A stretch of 37,106 nt of DNA from Dyella sp. ASV21 (GCF_016428975.1 NZ_JAELTT010000044.1:1-37106); one strand, 5' to 3'. Counted from the stretch's first letter, positions 24,641-34,386 are shown. Numbers and translations are program-made. The notes: generated by a model from the letters alone, not told the origin.

Positions 24641-25168
24641 ATGTCTTCATCTGACGATGATTTCGAAACCGCGCATTTCCACGATGACGATGACGATTCG
24701 CTCGACGCGCGCGTGTGGCAGTTGTTGCTGTTGATCAATCCGGGCGACGACGACTCCGCTTTCCAGCAGTTCACCGCATACCGCGATGCGGTGGGCGATA
24801 CGCCGGAGGACGAGGTGGACGTGGCGGCGATGGTGGGGCAGGTGGCGGATTGGCGCGCCACCTTCCAGGTGGACGCCGATGACACGCATACGCTGGTGCA
24901 GGTGATCAACGAATTGGTGGCGCGCTGGAACATCGCCATCGATTGGGAGGGCGATCCGGACGAGGACGAGTTCCACGCCGATACCGATGTCTCCGTGCTG
25001 CTGGGCGTCGCGTACGACAGTCTGGCGCCGCATGGCTACACGCTCTGGCTGCGCGACACCGACGAGGATGTCTATGCTGGCTGGATGACGCTGAGCCGCA
25101 ATACCGAGGCGATGCGCGAGCTGGCGACGGAGCTGGGTATCCATCTGCGCCTGGGCAGCGAGGCCTGA
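24641..25168 (+). CDS. DUF6630-like hypothetical protein
   Basis: A 175-residue, strongly acidic cytoplasmic protein. The N-terminus is Ser/Asp/Glu-rich (SSSDDDFET, then a run of five Asp). The C-terminal half (IDWEGDPDEDEF, then HGYTLWLRDTDEDVYAGWM) resembles the DUF6630 family found in Xanthomonadales and other bacteria, whose function is unknown. The ATG at 24641 is preferred over a TTG 15 bases upstream. No signal peptide or membrane segment is visible. It is 70 bases from the next gene on the same strand. Confidence 0.75.
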   Translation: MSSSDDDFETAHFHDDDDDSLDARVWQLLLLINPGDDDSAFQQFTAYRDAVGDTPEDEVDVAAMVGQVADWRATFQVDADDTHTLVQVINELVARWNIAIDWEGDPDEDEFHADTDVSVLLGVAYDSLAPHGYTLWLRDTDEDVYAGWMTLSRNTEAMRELATELGIHLRLGSEA

Positions 25169-25238
25169 GCGGGCGGCGGGAGGACGCGCTGGCCGTAACC
25201 GCGTATCGTGCGCCGTTCCCCGTGCAAGGCTACCTCCC

Positions 25239-25712
25239 ATGACACCCATCGTGCGCTTTCCCTACGCCCGCTTTCTTGATGCGCTGGAGCAGGCGCTCGG
25301 CGCAGCCCCTGAGGAGGGAAGCACGGTGCTGTCATCGCCGCTGGCAGGCCTGCTGCGCACCCCGCAAGTGCCTGGCGCCTGGACACCGGCCGCCGTCGCC
25401 CTGGTGCCGTTGCTGAAGGCGCGCCAGGCCACTCTCCAGGCGGCTTCTGATACCGAGCTGGCGGCCGACGAGCTGCGCCGCTACCAAAAGTACGCCAAGC
25501 CCGGGAAACCCTCGGCACACATTGTTCAGCTCCGTCAGCGCCAGGCGGCCGCCCGCCAGGCCACCCACACTTCGCGCCAATCCCTGATGAAAACCGCAGC
25601 GGCCTTTGTGCGTGAAGCGGGCCTCGACGTACCCGAGCGCGTGGCGCTGGATGCGTTTATCGTGGAATGGTTGGACATGCATATACCCAAGGACGCCGCA
25701 CCCGGTGCGTGA
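25239..25712 (+). CDS. Hypothetical protein (157 aa)
   Basis: A 157-residue protein that I do not recognise. It is soluble and mostly helical by eye, with a basic Gln/Ala/Arg-rich middle (about 85-115) that could form a helical hairpin, and a conserved-looking C-terminal segment GLDVPERVALDAFIVEWLDMH. Codon use supports real coding sequence. The ribosome-binding site is weak (AAGG about 9 bases before the ATG). It may be co-transcribed with the DUF6630-like gene upstream. Confidence 0.65.
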   Translation: MTPIVRFPYARFLDALEQALGAAPEEGSTVLSSPLAGLLRTPQVPGAWTPAAVALVPLLKARQATLQAASDTELAADELRRYQKYAKPGKPSAHIVQLRQRQAAARQATHTSRQSLMKTAAAFVREAGLDVPERVALDAFIVEWLDMHIPKDAAPGA

Positions 25713-26016
25713 GTGTTCCATCGGGTACGGGGTTGCACGCCTCGCCCATGCGTCGGTGGCGTGCTGGTGGGTGGCAGGCGCCCGTTTTCTGCGGCTCGGT
25801 ACGGCGATATGCCGATCGCTTTGCCGTCTGTTCGGCGGGTAACCACTGGCATCATCGCCAAGCGCCAGCGGTGGGCACTTGAGCGGCTGTCGCGGAATAA
25901 TCCCATGCAATGTCAGGGAATCCTGAGTACTAATTTCAGGCTTGTCCTATAGCTGACAGGGGCGCTCACCGGGCACGATGCTTGGGAATTCCTCCCTCGA
26001 CGGTAGAGGCTTCCCC
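25713..26016. other. Intergenic stretch without recognised gene
   Basis: This 304-base gap shows one small hairpin (TCAGG-GAAT-CCTGA near 25913-25926) and a TATAGC -10-like element near 25948, probably the promoter area of the following small gene. Nothing else is supported. Confidence 0.4.
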
Positions 26017-26205
26017 ATGGCTACAGAAGTCCATTACCAAATTGCTTGCGCCCACGACGGCCATTGGCACGTGTTGCGTAACCATCACGTGATTACCAAG
26101 GCCAAGGATCTCTTCGACGCTGCGGACATCGCCACGGGCTTCGCCGAGCGCGAGGCGGAGCTTGGGCTGAACGCCGTAAAGGTGGTTTGGGCGCCGGGTC
26201 ATTGA
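26017..26205 (+). CDS. Small hypothetical protein, DUF2188-like
   Basis: A 62-residue protein (MATEVHYQIACAHDGHWHVLRNHHVITKAKD and on, given here in parts: MATEVHYQIA, HDGHWHVLRN, ITKAKDLFDA). The pattern of a short strand pair followed by a helix with many Ala/Glu resembles the DUF2188 group of small proteins, but the match is weak. It is His- and Trp-rich near the start. The ATG at 26017 follows AGAGG; the frame is open further upstream to 25978 without a good ribosome site. Confidence 0.55.
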   Translation: MATEVHYQIACAHDGHWHVLRNHHVITKAKDLFDAADIATGFAEREAELGLNAVKVVWAPGH

Positions 26206-26980
26206 TGGCCGCGGGTCGCCCGCCTATGCCCGCGCAGGTGGCCGTTCTGTTTGTGCTCCAGTGGTAGATTCGCTGTACCCCTAGCCCGTCGGTCTCGCTT
26301 GCCTCTATGGCATGTAATGCGTGGTTCACCCCGTGGGCGCCAGTCGTCTACTGGGTTAGCTGGCGCTATCGCCACGCGCGGGTCTCTGCCGCACACGCAT
26401 GCCGCGACATGCTCTCGCTTCGTTGGATATCCATCCGTCGTCGCGTCGGGAATCCTTCTTGTTTGGCCTTCCATCCGCATAGGGTGACCGTCGGCGTGGT
26501 CGACGCCGTCCACGTGGATGTCTCCCATTTTCTTCCCATGCCCTTCACTCGCCGATCTTCATGGTCGGTTGAGGCGTGTTTTGTACGCGTATGGGTGGGT
26601 GAATTGGCTTTCGGTTTGTGACGCTCGTTGCAAAAAAAACCGGTCTCCACGAAACAGCTTGATGCCCTCCTGTGGGTGCATAACGTCTCAGGGTTTGAGA
26701 AGTTTCCGATGGTTTCCTGCCACTGGACACTGATCGACGTCAGTGCTCCGGCCTTCACCGATGTAGGCAAAGGTCGTGTGCGATGACGGTATGTTCTGTA
26801 TATCGTTTGGCAGGGGGCCGACGTGGTTGGTGCCAGCGGGCGATCACGTGATGGCATCCAACAACACGGATGGCGGGATGACGACGGTTGCAACTTCATC
26901 ACACCAGCCAGTGGCATGGGCGTTTTTGGGTAGCCGATCGAATGCGCGCGTTTATCGGCTGGCCGATGGATGCGATGTAG

Positions 26981-26992
26981 GAAAAGCTTTTC
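26981..26992. promoter_or_regulatory. 12-bp palindrome, possible operator
   Basis: GAAAAGCTTTTC is a perfect palindrome 308 bases upstream of the adhesin start, in the A/T-richest part of the region. It could be a protein-binding site; no regulator is known. Confidence 0.3.
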
Positions 26993-27014
26993 TAGCGTGA
27001 GCGGCAAGCGCTCG

Positions 27015-27037
27015 CAGTACTTATCGATAAAGTACTG
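27015..27037 (+). promoter_or_regulatory. Leader hairpin 1 of the adhesin gene
   Basis: CAGTACTT pairs exactly with AAGTACTG around a 7-base loop ATCGATA. Confidence 0.45.
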
Positions 27038-27062
27038 GGCACTCCAACAAGAGCTTTCTTGC

Positions 27063-27083
27063 CGCACCGAACCTTTCGGTGCG
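27063..27083 (+). promoter_or_regulatory. Leader hairpin 2 of the adhesin gene
   Basis: CGCACCGAA pairs exactly with TTCGGTGCG around CCT. No T-run follows, so termination is not indicated; a regulatory or stabilising leader structure is more likely. Confidence 0.5.
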
Positions 27084-27300
27084 AGAACCCCTGCATTCCT
27101 CGCGTTGCGCCCGGCGCGTCCACACCCAACGCTGTTCAAGTTGCTGAAGCGCCATTCAGGCGATTCAGGGCGACGCAATGTGCGAGGCGGTGCTGTTTCC
27201 AACAGCAGCCGCTCTGGACGAACCCTCGGGAAGACGCATGCATTGGCCAACGCATGGCCAGATGCACGGCGACCCGAGTCATCGCGATGGGGAGAATCGG

Positions 27301-30300
27301 GTGAACAAGATTTTCAGCAAGGTATGGAACCGTTCGTTGCAAATGCTGGTGGTGGCATCGGAGTTCGCCAGTACGCGCGGCAAGGGAGCAAGCAGCAAGC
27401 GCTTGCGCGCGGCATTGCGTGGCGTGGGCACATTGCTGTTGCCACTTGCGCTGCTGAGTACGCCGGCGATATCCAGCGCCCAAGACGCTTCGGTGCAGGT
27501 CACTGCCGATTCCAGTTTCTTCAAGGCGGTGGGTGTCGGTGACGGCACGGACGATGCGCAGGCCAATGGCGAAGACGCCGTGGCCGCAGGGCGCGCTGCA
27601 AACGCGCTGCAAGTGGGCAGCACGGCAGTGGGTGCGCATAGCCAAGCGGCCGGTGAGCACAGTTCCGCGATGGGGCAGCATGCGATCGCTTACGGCGACT
27701 ACAGCTCGGCCAGTGGCGCAAGCAGCTTTGCGCTGGGCGACTTCAGCACGGCCCATGGCGCGGTAAGTTTCGCCCAGGAGATTGGCAGTACTGCGCTGGG
27801 CGCCGGCAGCCAGAGCAAGGCGATCTACGCCTCGGCTGTGGGTACGTTGGCGCTCGCGGAGGGTGCCAGGTCCACCGCCGTTGGCGTTGGCAGTGTTGCG
27901 GCAGCGACGGGAGGCGTCGCCGTCGGCGACGATAGTCGCGCGCAGGGCGTCAACAGCGCAGCACTGGGTCCGCAGGCCACTGCCGTGGGCGATTACAGCA
28001 CCGGCACGGGCTCCAATGCCTACGCGCAAGGCGCGTACAGCACGGCCATGGGCTCAGCGGCGCAGGCAAATGGCGTTGGTAGTACTGCGCTAGGCCAACA
28101 AGCCGTTGCGGATGGTTTTAACAGCAATGCGCTTGGCGCACTGAGCAGCGCGACGGGCAATTTAAGCGTGGCGCTGGGTGCAAACAGTGTGGCGTATGGC
28201 AATCGCGCCATGGCGCTGGGAGCAAACAGTGGCGCCATGGGCAATGATGCCGTGGCGCTGGGCAGCGGCGCGCGCGCCTACGACGCAGGCAGCGTGGCCT
28301 TGGGTGCGGGCTCCACCACCGATCGCGACAACAGCGTCTCCGTCGGCAATGCCCATCAAGCCCGCCAGATCACCCACGTGGCCGGCGGCACGCAGGACAC
28401 GGATGCGGTCAACGTGGAGCAGCTGCGGCAAACGCTCGGCACCGTCACCGCCAAGTCACGCTATTTCCAGGCGCAGGGCGTCCCCATGGGTGGTGACGAG
28501 GCGCACGCCGAAGGCGTGGAAAGCACATCGGCAGGCGCCGATGCCTATGCCGCCGGTAACCAAAGCACGGCGCTTGGCGCGCACAGCAACGCCAGTGCGG
28601 CCGAGTCGGTCGCCGTGGGTGCCAATAGCTACGCGTATGGCAATGACAGCACCGCTGTCGGTGGTGGCAGCTATGCCATGGCCGATGGCGGCACGGCGGT
28701 GGGCAATGGCGCCAGCGTTGCGGGCGTGCAAGGCGTTGCGCTTGGCTATGACAGTTCCGCAAGCGGTTCGAAGGCACTCGCCCTGGGCGCGAACAGCGTC
28801 GCTTCGGGCAGCAGCAGCATGGCCGTCGGTGTCGGCAGCGTGGCCTCCCATGCCAATACGGCAGCGCTCGGCACGCAGGCGAATGCGCAAGGCCTCAACG
28901 CCGTGGCCGTAGGTGCCAACGCAAGCGGTAGCAAATCGTTCACCACCAGCGTAGGTGCCTTCAGTGCGGCCTCCGGTGATTACGGTGTGGCCATGGGTGC
29001 CCAGGCGTTGGCGAGTGGCAGCCAGACAACCAGCGTAGGCACTCAGAGCAGCGCCGCCGGTTCCCAGGGCAGCGCCTTCGGTGCCTACAGCCAGGCGCTG
29101 AACTTCCGCGCCACCGCCTTGGGCGCGCTCAGTGCCGCGGACATCTCGGGTACTGCCGTGGGCGCCACCAGCATCGCCAACGTCAATTCCACCGCGGTTG
29201 GCCTTGGGGCCATCGCGGGTACCAGTGTTTACACGGACGGCGCATTGGTCGATGTGCTGGCGGGTACCGCGATTGGCTTGCAGTCGATGGCTACCGGACG
29301 CAACAGCACGGCGTTGGGCATGAAGGCAACCACGCAGGCCAATGATGCGACCGCGCTGGGCAGTGGCGCCAGCACCACCAAGGGCGCCACCAACAGCGTC
29401 GCGTTGGGCGCCGGTTCGTTGGCCGATCGTGTGAACACCGTGTCGGTGGGCACAGCGGGCGCGCAGCGGCAGATCGCCAATGTCGCCAAGGGCACGCAAG
29501 CGACGGACGCGGTGAACGTGGAACAGTTGCAATCGGCAACGCGCCATTTCGCGGCGAACGGCGCCAACGATGGCAGCGATGACGCGCACGCCGCCGGTGC
29601 CGAAAGCGTTGCGAGTGGTGTCGATGCGTACGCCTCGGGTGAGCACGGCACGGCCATGGGGGCGCATAGCAACGCGGGTGGTGTCGAGGCCGCAGCGCTG
29701 GGTGCCAACAGCTATGCCAGCGGTGACTACAGCACGGCGGTTGGCGGCGGTAGCGTCGCCGGCGACATGGGGGCCACGGCGCTGGGCAATGGTGCAGCCG
29801 CCACGGGCGTCTACAGCACCGCCCAAGGCTATGGCAGCGCGGCCCAAGGTGTGTCGTCCGTCGCGCTGGGTGAGCAGAGCCGCACCAGCAATGAAGGGTA
29901 TGGCACCGCGCTGGGCAGCCAAAGCAATGCTAATGGCATGTATGCGACCGCCGTGGGCTATCAAGCCACCAGTCGGGGCGATGGCGGCACCGTGGCGATC
30001 GGTGCGCTGAGTGCAGCCAATGGCAAGGGGGCGATTGCCATCGGCGGCGGTGCCACGACGAACAAGCCGGGAGGCACGGTGGTTGGCGGTTTCGCCAGCG
30101 CCGACGACTATGCAGGCACCGCCATTGGCTATGGCGCCATGGCGCGCGGGCGCAGCAGCAGTGTGCTGGGTAGCGGCGCCAATACGTTCGCCTGGTTCGC
30201 CACGGCCATCGGCGATGGCAGTATGGCGGTGGCCGAAGGCAGCGTGGCCCTTGGCGCGCGTGGAGATGCCGAGGAAGTGTTCGGACGCAGCACCATCTCC

Positions 30301-33300
30301 GGTGGCTTGCGTAGCGTTGCACTCGGTGCGGGAGCGGCATCGTTCGGCAAGAACAGCGTGGCCCTGGGTGCCGGTGCCACCACCGGACTTGACCTGAGTT
30401 CGCCGGAAGAGGGTGAGGATGGCGTGGCCATTGGCCATCGCGCGTTGGCGGGTCGGGATGCCACCAGCACCACCATCGCCAAGCAAACCGTGGCGTTGGG
30501 CAGCGAAGCCTGGGCCACGGAGAACGGCGCTACGGCAGTGGGCTACAACAGCTACGCGCAGGCGGTGAATGCCACCGTGTTGGGCAACAACGCGTGGACC
30601 ACCAAGGGCGCGACCAATAGCGTTTCGCTGGGCGCCGGTTCGCTGGCCGATCGTGCCAACTCGGTGTCGGTGGGCGCGGCGCAGGAGTGGACTGATCTGG
30701 CGGGCGTGAAGCATGCGGCAATCGATCGCCAGATCACCAATGTAGCCAGAGGCAGCGAGGCTACCGACGCGGTGAACGTGTCGCAGTTGAACGAGGTGGC
30801 AGCCAAGTCGGTAAGCGCGCGCTACTTCCAGGCCAAGGGCGCCACCGATGGCAGCGATGATGCGCACGCCATCGGTGCCGAGAGCGTGGCGGCCGGTGCG
30901 GACGCGTACGCCGCGGGCAACCAGAGTAGTGCGATGGGCGCGCACAGCAGCGCGCAGGGCGAGCAAACCGTTGCGTTGGGTGCGCAAAGCTACGCAGAGG
31001 GCGATTACACCACCGCCTTGGGTGGTGGCAGTTTCGCAGCGGCTCCGGGCGCCACGGCGGTGGGTAACGCCGCCAGTGCTGGGGGTGCGTACAGTACGGC
31101 CAGTGGCTATGGCAGCGCGGCGATGGGCCTGGCAGCTACGGCCGTCGGCACCCGCGCGGCAGCCACGGGCGACTCGTCCGTGGCCTTGGGCGATAGCAGT
31201 GTCGCGGGTGGCATTTACGACACGGCGATCGGTACCAATGCGCGTGCCCAGGGTGGTGCCAGCATTGCGATGGGCTGGAACAGCCGCGTGATCGAGGGCA
31301 GTGCGGCGGTGGCGTTAGGCATGAATAGCCTTGCGGCCGGTATGTGGAGTGTCGCCGTCGGTGCCAACACGCAGGCGAGCAAGCCATTCGCGGCAGCCTT
31401 GGGCCCTGGCGCAGCCGCCACGGCCTTCGGGGCGGTGGCGGTGGGCCAGGCGGCCGCACCGGGTTGGGAGTCGGTGGCGCTGGGCTTCGGTGCCAAGGCT
31501 ACGCAGGGTTACTCGATGGCGCTGGGCGCAGAAAGCGTGGCGACCGGCAACTACAGCACCGCGGTGGGGGGCGTGGGTCGTCCGTTTGCGGGTGGCGCGG
31601 CCGCCACCGGCGAGGAGAGCACGGCAGTGGGCGCGAGCGCCTCTGCCACGGCAACGAGTGGCGTCGCCATGGGCGTGGCAGCGCTGGCGGGCCAGGATGC
31701 CTACAGTCAGACATCCGCCAAGCGCACCACGGCCCTGGGTACGGAAGCCTGGGCAACCGAAGACGGTGCGACGGTAGTGGGCTACAACAGTTACGCACAG
31801 TCGGTGAATGCCACGGTGCTGGGCAACAACGCCCGCACGACCAAAGCGGCGGTGAACAGCGTTGCGCTGGGTGCGGGTTCGCTGGCCGATCGTGCCAACA
31901 CGGTGTCGGTGGGCGCATCGACGGAGTGGACCGATGAAGCAGGCGTCAAGCATGCAGCAATCGATCGCCAGATCACCAACGTCGCCAAGGGCACGCAGGC
32001 CACGGATGCGGTGAACGTATCGCAGTTGGAGGAACTGGCCGTCAAAACCGTCAGTACGCACTATTTCCAGGCCAAGGGTGCCAACGACGGTAGCGATGAT
32101 GCGCATGCCGTTGGGGGAGAAAGCCTGGCTTCCGGTGTCGACGCTTATGCCGCAGGCCAGCAGAGCAGTGCGTTGGGTGCGCACAGTGCCGCGTTGGGCG
32201 AGCAGGCAGTGGCCGTGGGCGCCACCAGTTATGCGGAAGGTAACTACAGTACCGCCGCAGGTGGCGGCAGTTTCGCGCGGGGTGAAGCCGCCACGGCGCT
32301 GGGCAACGGCGCCAGCGCCACCGGTAACTACAGTCTTGCAAGCGGCTACGGCAGCACTGCTGCCGGCAAAAGTAGCGTGGCGGTGGGTGCGTCCTCCAGT
32401 GCCATGGCCAGGGATAGCACCAGCATGGGTGCGAGCAGTCAGGCCTTGGGCGTGAGCAGTTCTGCCTTTGGCAGCGGTGCATGGGCTAATGGGCAGGGCT
32501 CTACCGCTTTGGGCGCAGGCAGCACGGTGGATGACAAGGCGAGCCTCAGCGTGGCTGTGGGTGGTGGCAGCTATGCCAAGGGCATGCGCTCGACCGCCGT
32601 GGGCTATAGCAGCACGGCGGCCGCGTTGGGCGTGGCCATGGGCTATAACAGCTACGCGGAGTCCCAGTCGGTTGCGCTTGGCTATTGGGCGCACGCAGGT
32701 TCGGATATCTATAACGCTAAGGGCGAGTTGATAGGTACACGGCCAGGCATCGCCGTGGGCGATGAGGCCAGCTCGCTTGGCAACAACAGTGCGGCCATCG
32801 GTCGCTTTGCGACGGCATTGGCGGAGAACAGCGTATCGCTGGGCTACAACGCCAAGGCGGGCCGGGATGACACCAGCGTCACCCGGGCCACCAACACGAC
32901 GGCTTTGGGCAGTGAAGCGTGGGCCACCGAAGATGGCGCCACCGTGATGGGTTACAACAGCTACGCACAAGCGGTGAACGCGACGGTGCTGGGCAATAAC
33001 GCCTGGACGACCAAGGATGCCCAGAACAGTGTGTCCCTGGGTGCCGGCTCGCTGGCCAATCGAGCCAACACGGTATCGGTGGGTGCGGCATACGAGTGGA
33101 CCGATGCCGCAGATGTCAAGCACGCCGCGATCGATCGCCAGATCACCAACGTGGCCGACGGCACCGAAGACTCCGATGCCGTGACGGTTCGCCAGCTGAA
33201 AGCGGTTGGACTGGTCGATGGTGGCGGCAGCGCCATGGATGCCGTGATCTATGACCCAGGCAACCAGCGTGGCCTCATTACCTTCGGTGGCTCGGCCGGC

Positions 33301-34386
33301 ACGCGCCTTGCCAACGTGGCGGACGGTCGGATCGAAACCGGCAGTCGCGATGCCATCAACGGTGGCCAGATCGCCGCCATGCGTGACGCACTGGCGGGCT
33401 CCATCGGTGCCCTGGATGGACGAGTGGGCCAGTTGGAAGTGGCGGTCAAGATCCCGGAGGAGATCCCCGGTGGTGGTGGCGGTGGCGGCGTGTCGGCGCC
33501 CTTGCCTTACATCGATGGCAACGCGGTAGGCGCCATTGAAGCGCCGGCAAACGCGGGAGCCAGCGCGGGCGTTGCCGTGGGTTATGGCTCCAATGCGAGC
33601 GGCGAGAATGCGTCGGTGTTCGGTCAGAACGCCACGGCTCTGGGTCATTACGGTACAGCCGTAGGCAATGACAGCTATGCGGCGGGACCCAAGGACACCG
33701 CCATCGGTGGCAATGCCAAGGTGCACGCCGACGGCAGTGTCGCGGTAGGCGCCAACGCCATGGTGACCTCCGCGCTGGCCACCGGTGCGGTAGCCATTGG
33801 TGCGGATGCACAGGTGTCCACCACGTCTGCCACGGCCGTTGGTCAAGGCGCTAGTGCAACCGCGGTGGGCGCCGTGGCGCTTGGTCAGGGTGCGGTCGCC
33901 GATCGTGCCAATACCGTCTCGGTCGGCTCGGCGGTCGCGCAACGCCAGATCACCAACGTGGCGGCGGGCACGGCTGTCACCGATGCAGCCAACGTAGGGC
34001 AGATCCAGGAGGCCCTGGTCACCGCCAAGTCGTATGCCGATACCGGTGATGCCCAAACCTTGAGTTCGGCCAATGCCTACACGGATGCGAAGTTGGCCAA
34101 CTCGGTGAGCCAGTCCGACTTCAACCTCTTCCGCAACCAGATCAACACGCGGGTGAATCGCGTGGGTGCCATGGGTTCGGCCCTGGCCGGCATGGCCGGC
34201 GCCATCGCAGGCTCACCCAGCACCGAACACCGCGTAAGCGCGGCCATGGGCGGCTATGGCGGCCAGGGCGCGCTCGCGGTGGGCTACTCACATCGCCTGC
34301 CGGGTAACGGCAGTGTGTTGGTCGGTGGATCCGTCGCTGGGGGCGGCGAATCCAGCGGCACCGTCGGCTTCAGCTTCGGCTGGTGA
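27301..34386 (+). CDS. Giant trimeric autotransporter adhesin (YadA/Hia type)
   Basis: A 2361-residue type Vc secreted adhesin. The start is GTG at 27301, preceded by GGGGAG, because translation from there gives the ESPR signal extension (MNKIFSKVWNRSLQMLVVASE). A hydrophobic core and cleavage site near ISSAQ (residue 60) follow. The passenger is made of 14-residue YadA-head repeats (A-x-A-x-G-x-x-S-x-A-x-G) in blocks. Each block ends in an SVSVG stretch and a neck (DAVNVxQL) near residues 368, 736, 1156, 1569, 1959 and 2228. A Gly-rich hinge lies near 2057, and a YadA anchor at 2268-2361 ends in FSFGW, a barrel-type C-terminus. It likely mediates attachment or autoaggregation. Confidence 0.95.
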   Translation: MNKIFSKVWNRSLQMLVVASEFASTRGKGASSKRLRAALRGVGTLLLPLALLSTPAISSAQDASVQVTADSSFFKAVGVGDGTDDAQANGEDAVAAGRAANALQVGSTAVGAHSQAAGEHSSAMGQHAIAYGDYSSASGASSFALGDFSTAHGAVSFAQEIGSTALGAGSQSKAIYASAVGTLALAEGARSTAVGVGSVAAATGGVAVGDDSRAQGVNSAALGPQATAVGDYSTGTGSNAYAQGAYSTAMGSAAQANGVGSTALGQQAVADGFNSNALGALSSATGNLSVALGANSVAYGNRAMALGANSGAMGNDAVALGSGARAYDAGSVALGAGSTTDRDNSVSVGNAHQARQITHVAGGTQDTDAVNVEQLRQTLGTVTAKSRYFQAQGVPMGGDEAHAEGVESTSAGADAYAAGNQSTALGAHSNASAAESVAVGANSYAYGNDSTAVGGGSYAMADGGTAVGNGASVAGVQGVALGYDSSASGSKALALGANSVASGSSSMAVGVGSVASHANTAALGTQANAQGLNAVAVGANASGSKSFTTSVGAFSAASGDYGVAMGAQALASGSQTTSVGTQSSAAGSQGSAFGAYSQALNFRATALGALSAADISGTAVGATSIANVNSTAVGLGAIAGTSVYTDGALVDVLAGTAIGLQSMATGRNSTALGMKATTQANDATALGSGASTTKGATNSVALGAGSLADRVNTVSVGTAGAQRQIANVAKGTQATDAVNVEQLQSATRHFAANGANDGSDDAHAAGAESVASGVDAYASGEHGTAMGAHSNAGGVEAAALGANSYASGDYSTAVGGGSVAGDMGATALGNGAAATGVYSTAQGYGSAAQGVSSVALGEQSRTSNEGYGTALGSQSNANGMYATAVGYQATSRGDGGTVAIGALSAANGKGAIAIGGGATTNKPGGTVVGGFASADDYAGTAIGYGAMARGRSSSVLGSGANTFAWFATAIGDGSMAVAEGSVALGARGDAEEVFGRSTISGGLRSVALGAGAASFGKNSVALGAGATTGLDLSSPEEGEDGVAIGHRALAGRDATSTTIAKQTVALGSEAWATENGATAVGYNSYAQAVNATVLGNNAWTTKGATNSVSLGAGSLADRANSVSVGAAQEWTDLAGVKHAAIDRQITNVARGSEATDAVNVSQLNEVAAKSVSARYFQAKGATDGSDDAHAIGAESVAAGADAYAAGNQSSAMGAHSSAQGEQTVALGAQSYAEGDYTTALGGGSFAAAPGATAVGNAASAGGAYSTASGYGSAAMGLAATAVGTRAAATGDSSVALGDSSVAGGIYDTAIGTNARAQGGASIAMGWNSRVIEGSAAVALGMNSLAAGMWSVAVGANTQASKPFAAALGPGAAATAFGAVAVGQAAAPGWESVALGFGAKATQGYSMALGAESVATGNYSTAVGGVGRPFAGGAAATGEESTAVGASASATATSGVAMGVAALAGQDAYSQTSAKRTTALGTEAWATEDGATVVGYNSYAQSVNATVLGNNARTTKAAVNSVALGAGSLADRANTVSVGASTEWTDEAGVKHAAIDRQITNVAKGTQATDAVNVSQLEELAVKTVSTHYFQAKGANDGSDDAHAVGGESLASGVDAYAAGQQSSALGAHSAALGEQAVAVGATSYAEGNYSTAAGGGSFARGEAATALGNGASATGNYSLASGYGSTAAGKSSVAVGASSSAMARDSTSMGASSQALGVSSSAFGSGAWANGQGSTALGAGSTVDDKASLSVAVGGGSYAKGMRSTAVGYSSTAAALGVAMGYNSYAESQSVALGYWAHAGSDIYNAKGELIGTRPGIAVGDEASSLGNNSAAIGRFATALAENSVSLGYNAKAGRDDTSVTRATNTTALGSEAWATEDGATVMGYNSYAQAVNATVLGNNAWTTKDAQNSVSLGAGSLANRANTVSVGAAYEWTDAADVKHAAIDRQITNVADGTEDSDAVTVRQLKAVGLVDGGGSAMDAVIYDPGNQRGLITFGGSAGTRLANVADGRIETGSRDAINGGQIAAMRDALAGSIGALDGRVGQLEVAVKIPEEIPGGGGGGGVSAPLPYIDGNAVGAIEAPANAGASAGVAVGYGSNASGENASVFGQNATALGHYGTAVGNDSYAAGPKDTAIGGNAKVHADGSVAVGANAMVTSALATGAVAIGADAQVSTTSATAVGQGASATAVGAVALGQGAVADRANTVSVGSAVAQRQITNVAAGTAVTDAANVGQIQEALVTAKSYADTGDAQTLSSANAYTDAKLANSVSQSDFNLFRNQINTRVNRVGAMGSALAGMAGAIAGSPSTEHRVSAAMGGYGGQGALAVGYSHRLPGNGSVLVGGSVAGGGESSGTVGFSFGW
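27520..33996 (+). repeat. Six head-neck repeat modules within the adhesin gene
   Basis: Modules of about 368, 368, 420, 413, 390 and 269 residues. The first five begin with an FFKA/YFQA-GxxDGSDDAHA-like or related opening (nt about 27520, 28464, 29548, 30822, 32062) and end with a neck (nt about 28402, 29506, 30766, 32005, 33175; the last at 33982). Modules 3 to 5 carry the extra insert EWTDxAxVKHAAIDRQITNVA before the neck. Protein repeats are close, but the codons differ. Confidence 0.85.

Larger units (their letters stand above)
26206..27300. other. Long upstream region of the adhesin gene
   Basis: About 1.1 kb with no convincing gene. A 294-codon open frame on the minus strand has poor codon use and composition and is not accepted. 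Close to the adhesin gene there are three symmetrical elements within about 100 bases: the palindrome GAAAAGCTTTTC (26981-26992), an 8-bp hairpin (27015-27037) and a 9-bp hairpin (27063-27083). They suggest a long regulated leader or operator region. A c-di-GMP riboswitch was looked for and not seen. Confidence 0.55.

Noticed and set aside
26366-27250. 294-codon open frame on the minus strand upstream of the adhesin
   Set aside because: Composition is rich in Arg, Thr, Pro, His and Cys with little hydrophobic core, no motif and no good ribosome site; it overlaps the probable leader of the adhesin.
26700-27300. c-di-GMP (GEMM) riboswitch upstream of the adhesin
   Set aside because: The conserved GEMM core elements are not recognisable in this leader.
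27520-33996. Tandem DNA repeats that could suggest a CRISPR array or satellite
   Set aside because: The repeats are in frame, encode YadA-head motifs and vary at third codon positions, so they are protein-coding.
28456-34056. Very long open frames on the minus strand (800-900 codons) opposite the adhesin gene
   Set aside because: They mirror the repetitive GC-rich codons of the adhesin, show no domains or ribosome sites and are artefacts of the repeated Gly/Ala/Ser coding strand.
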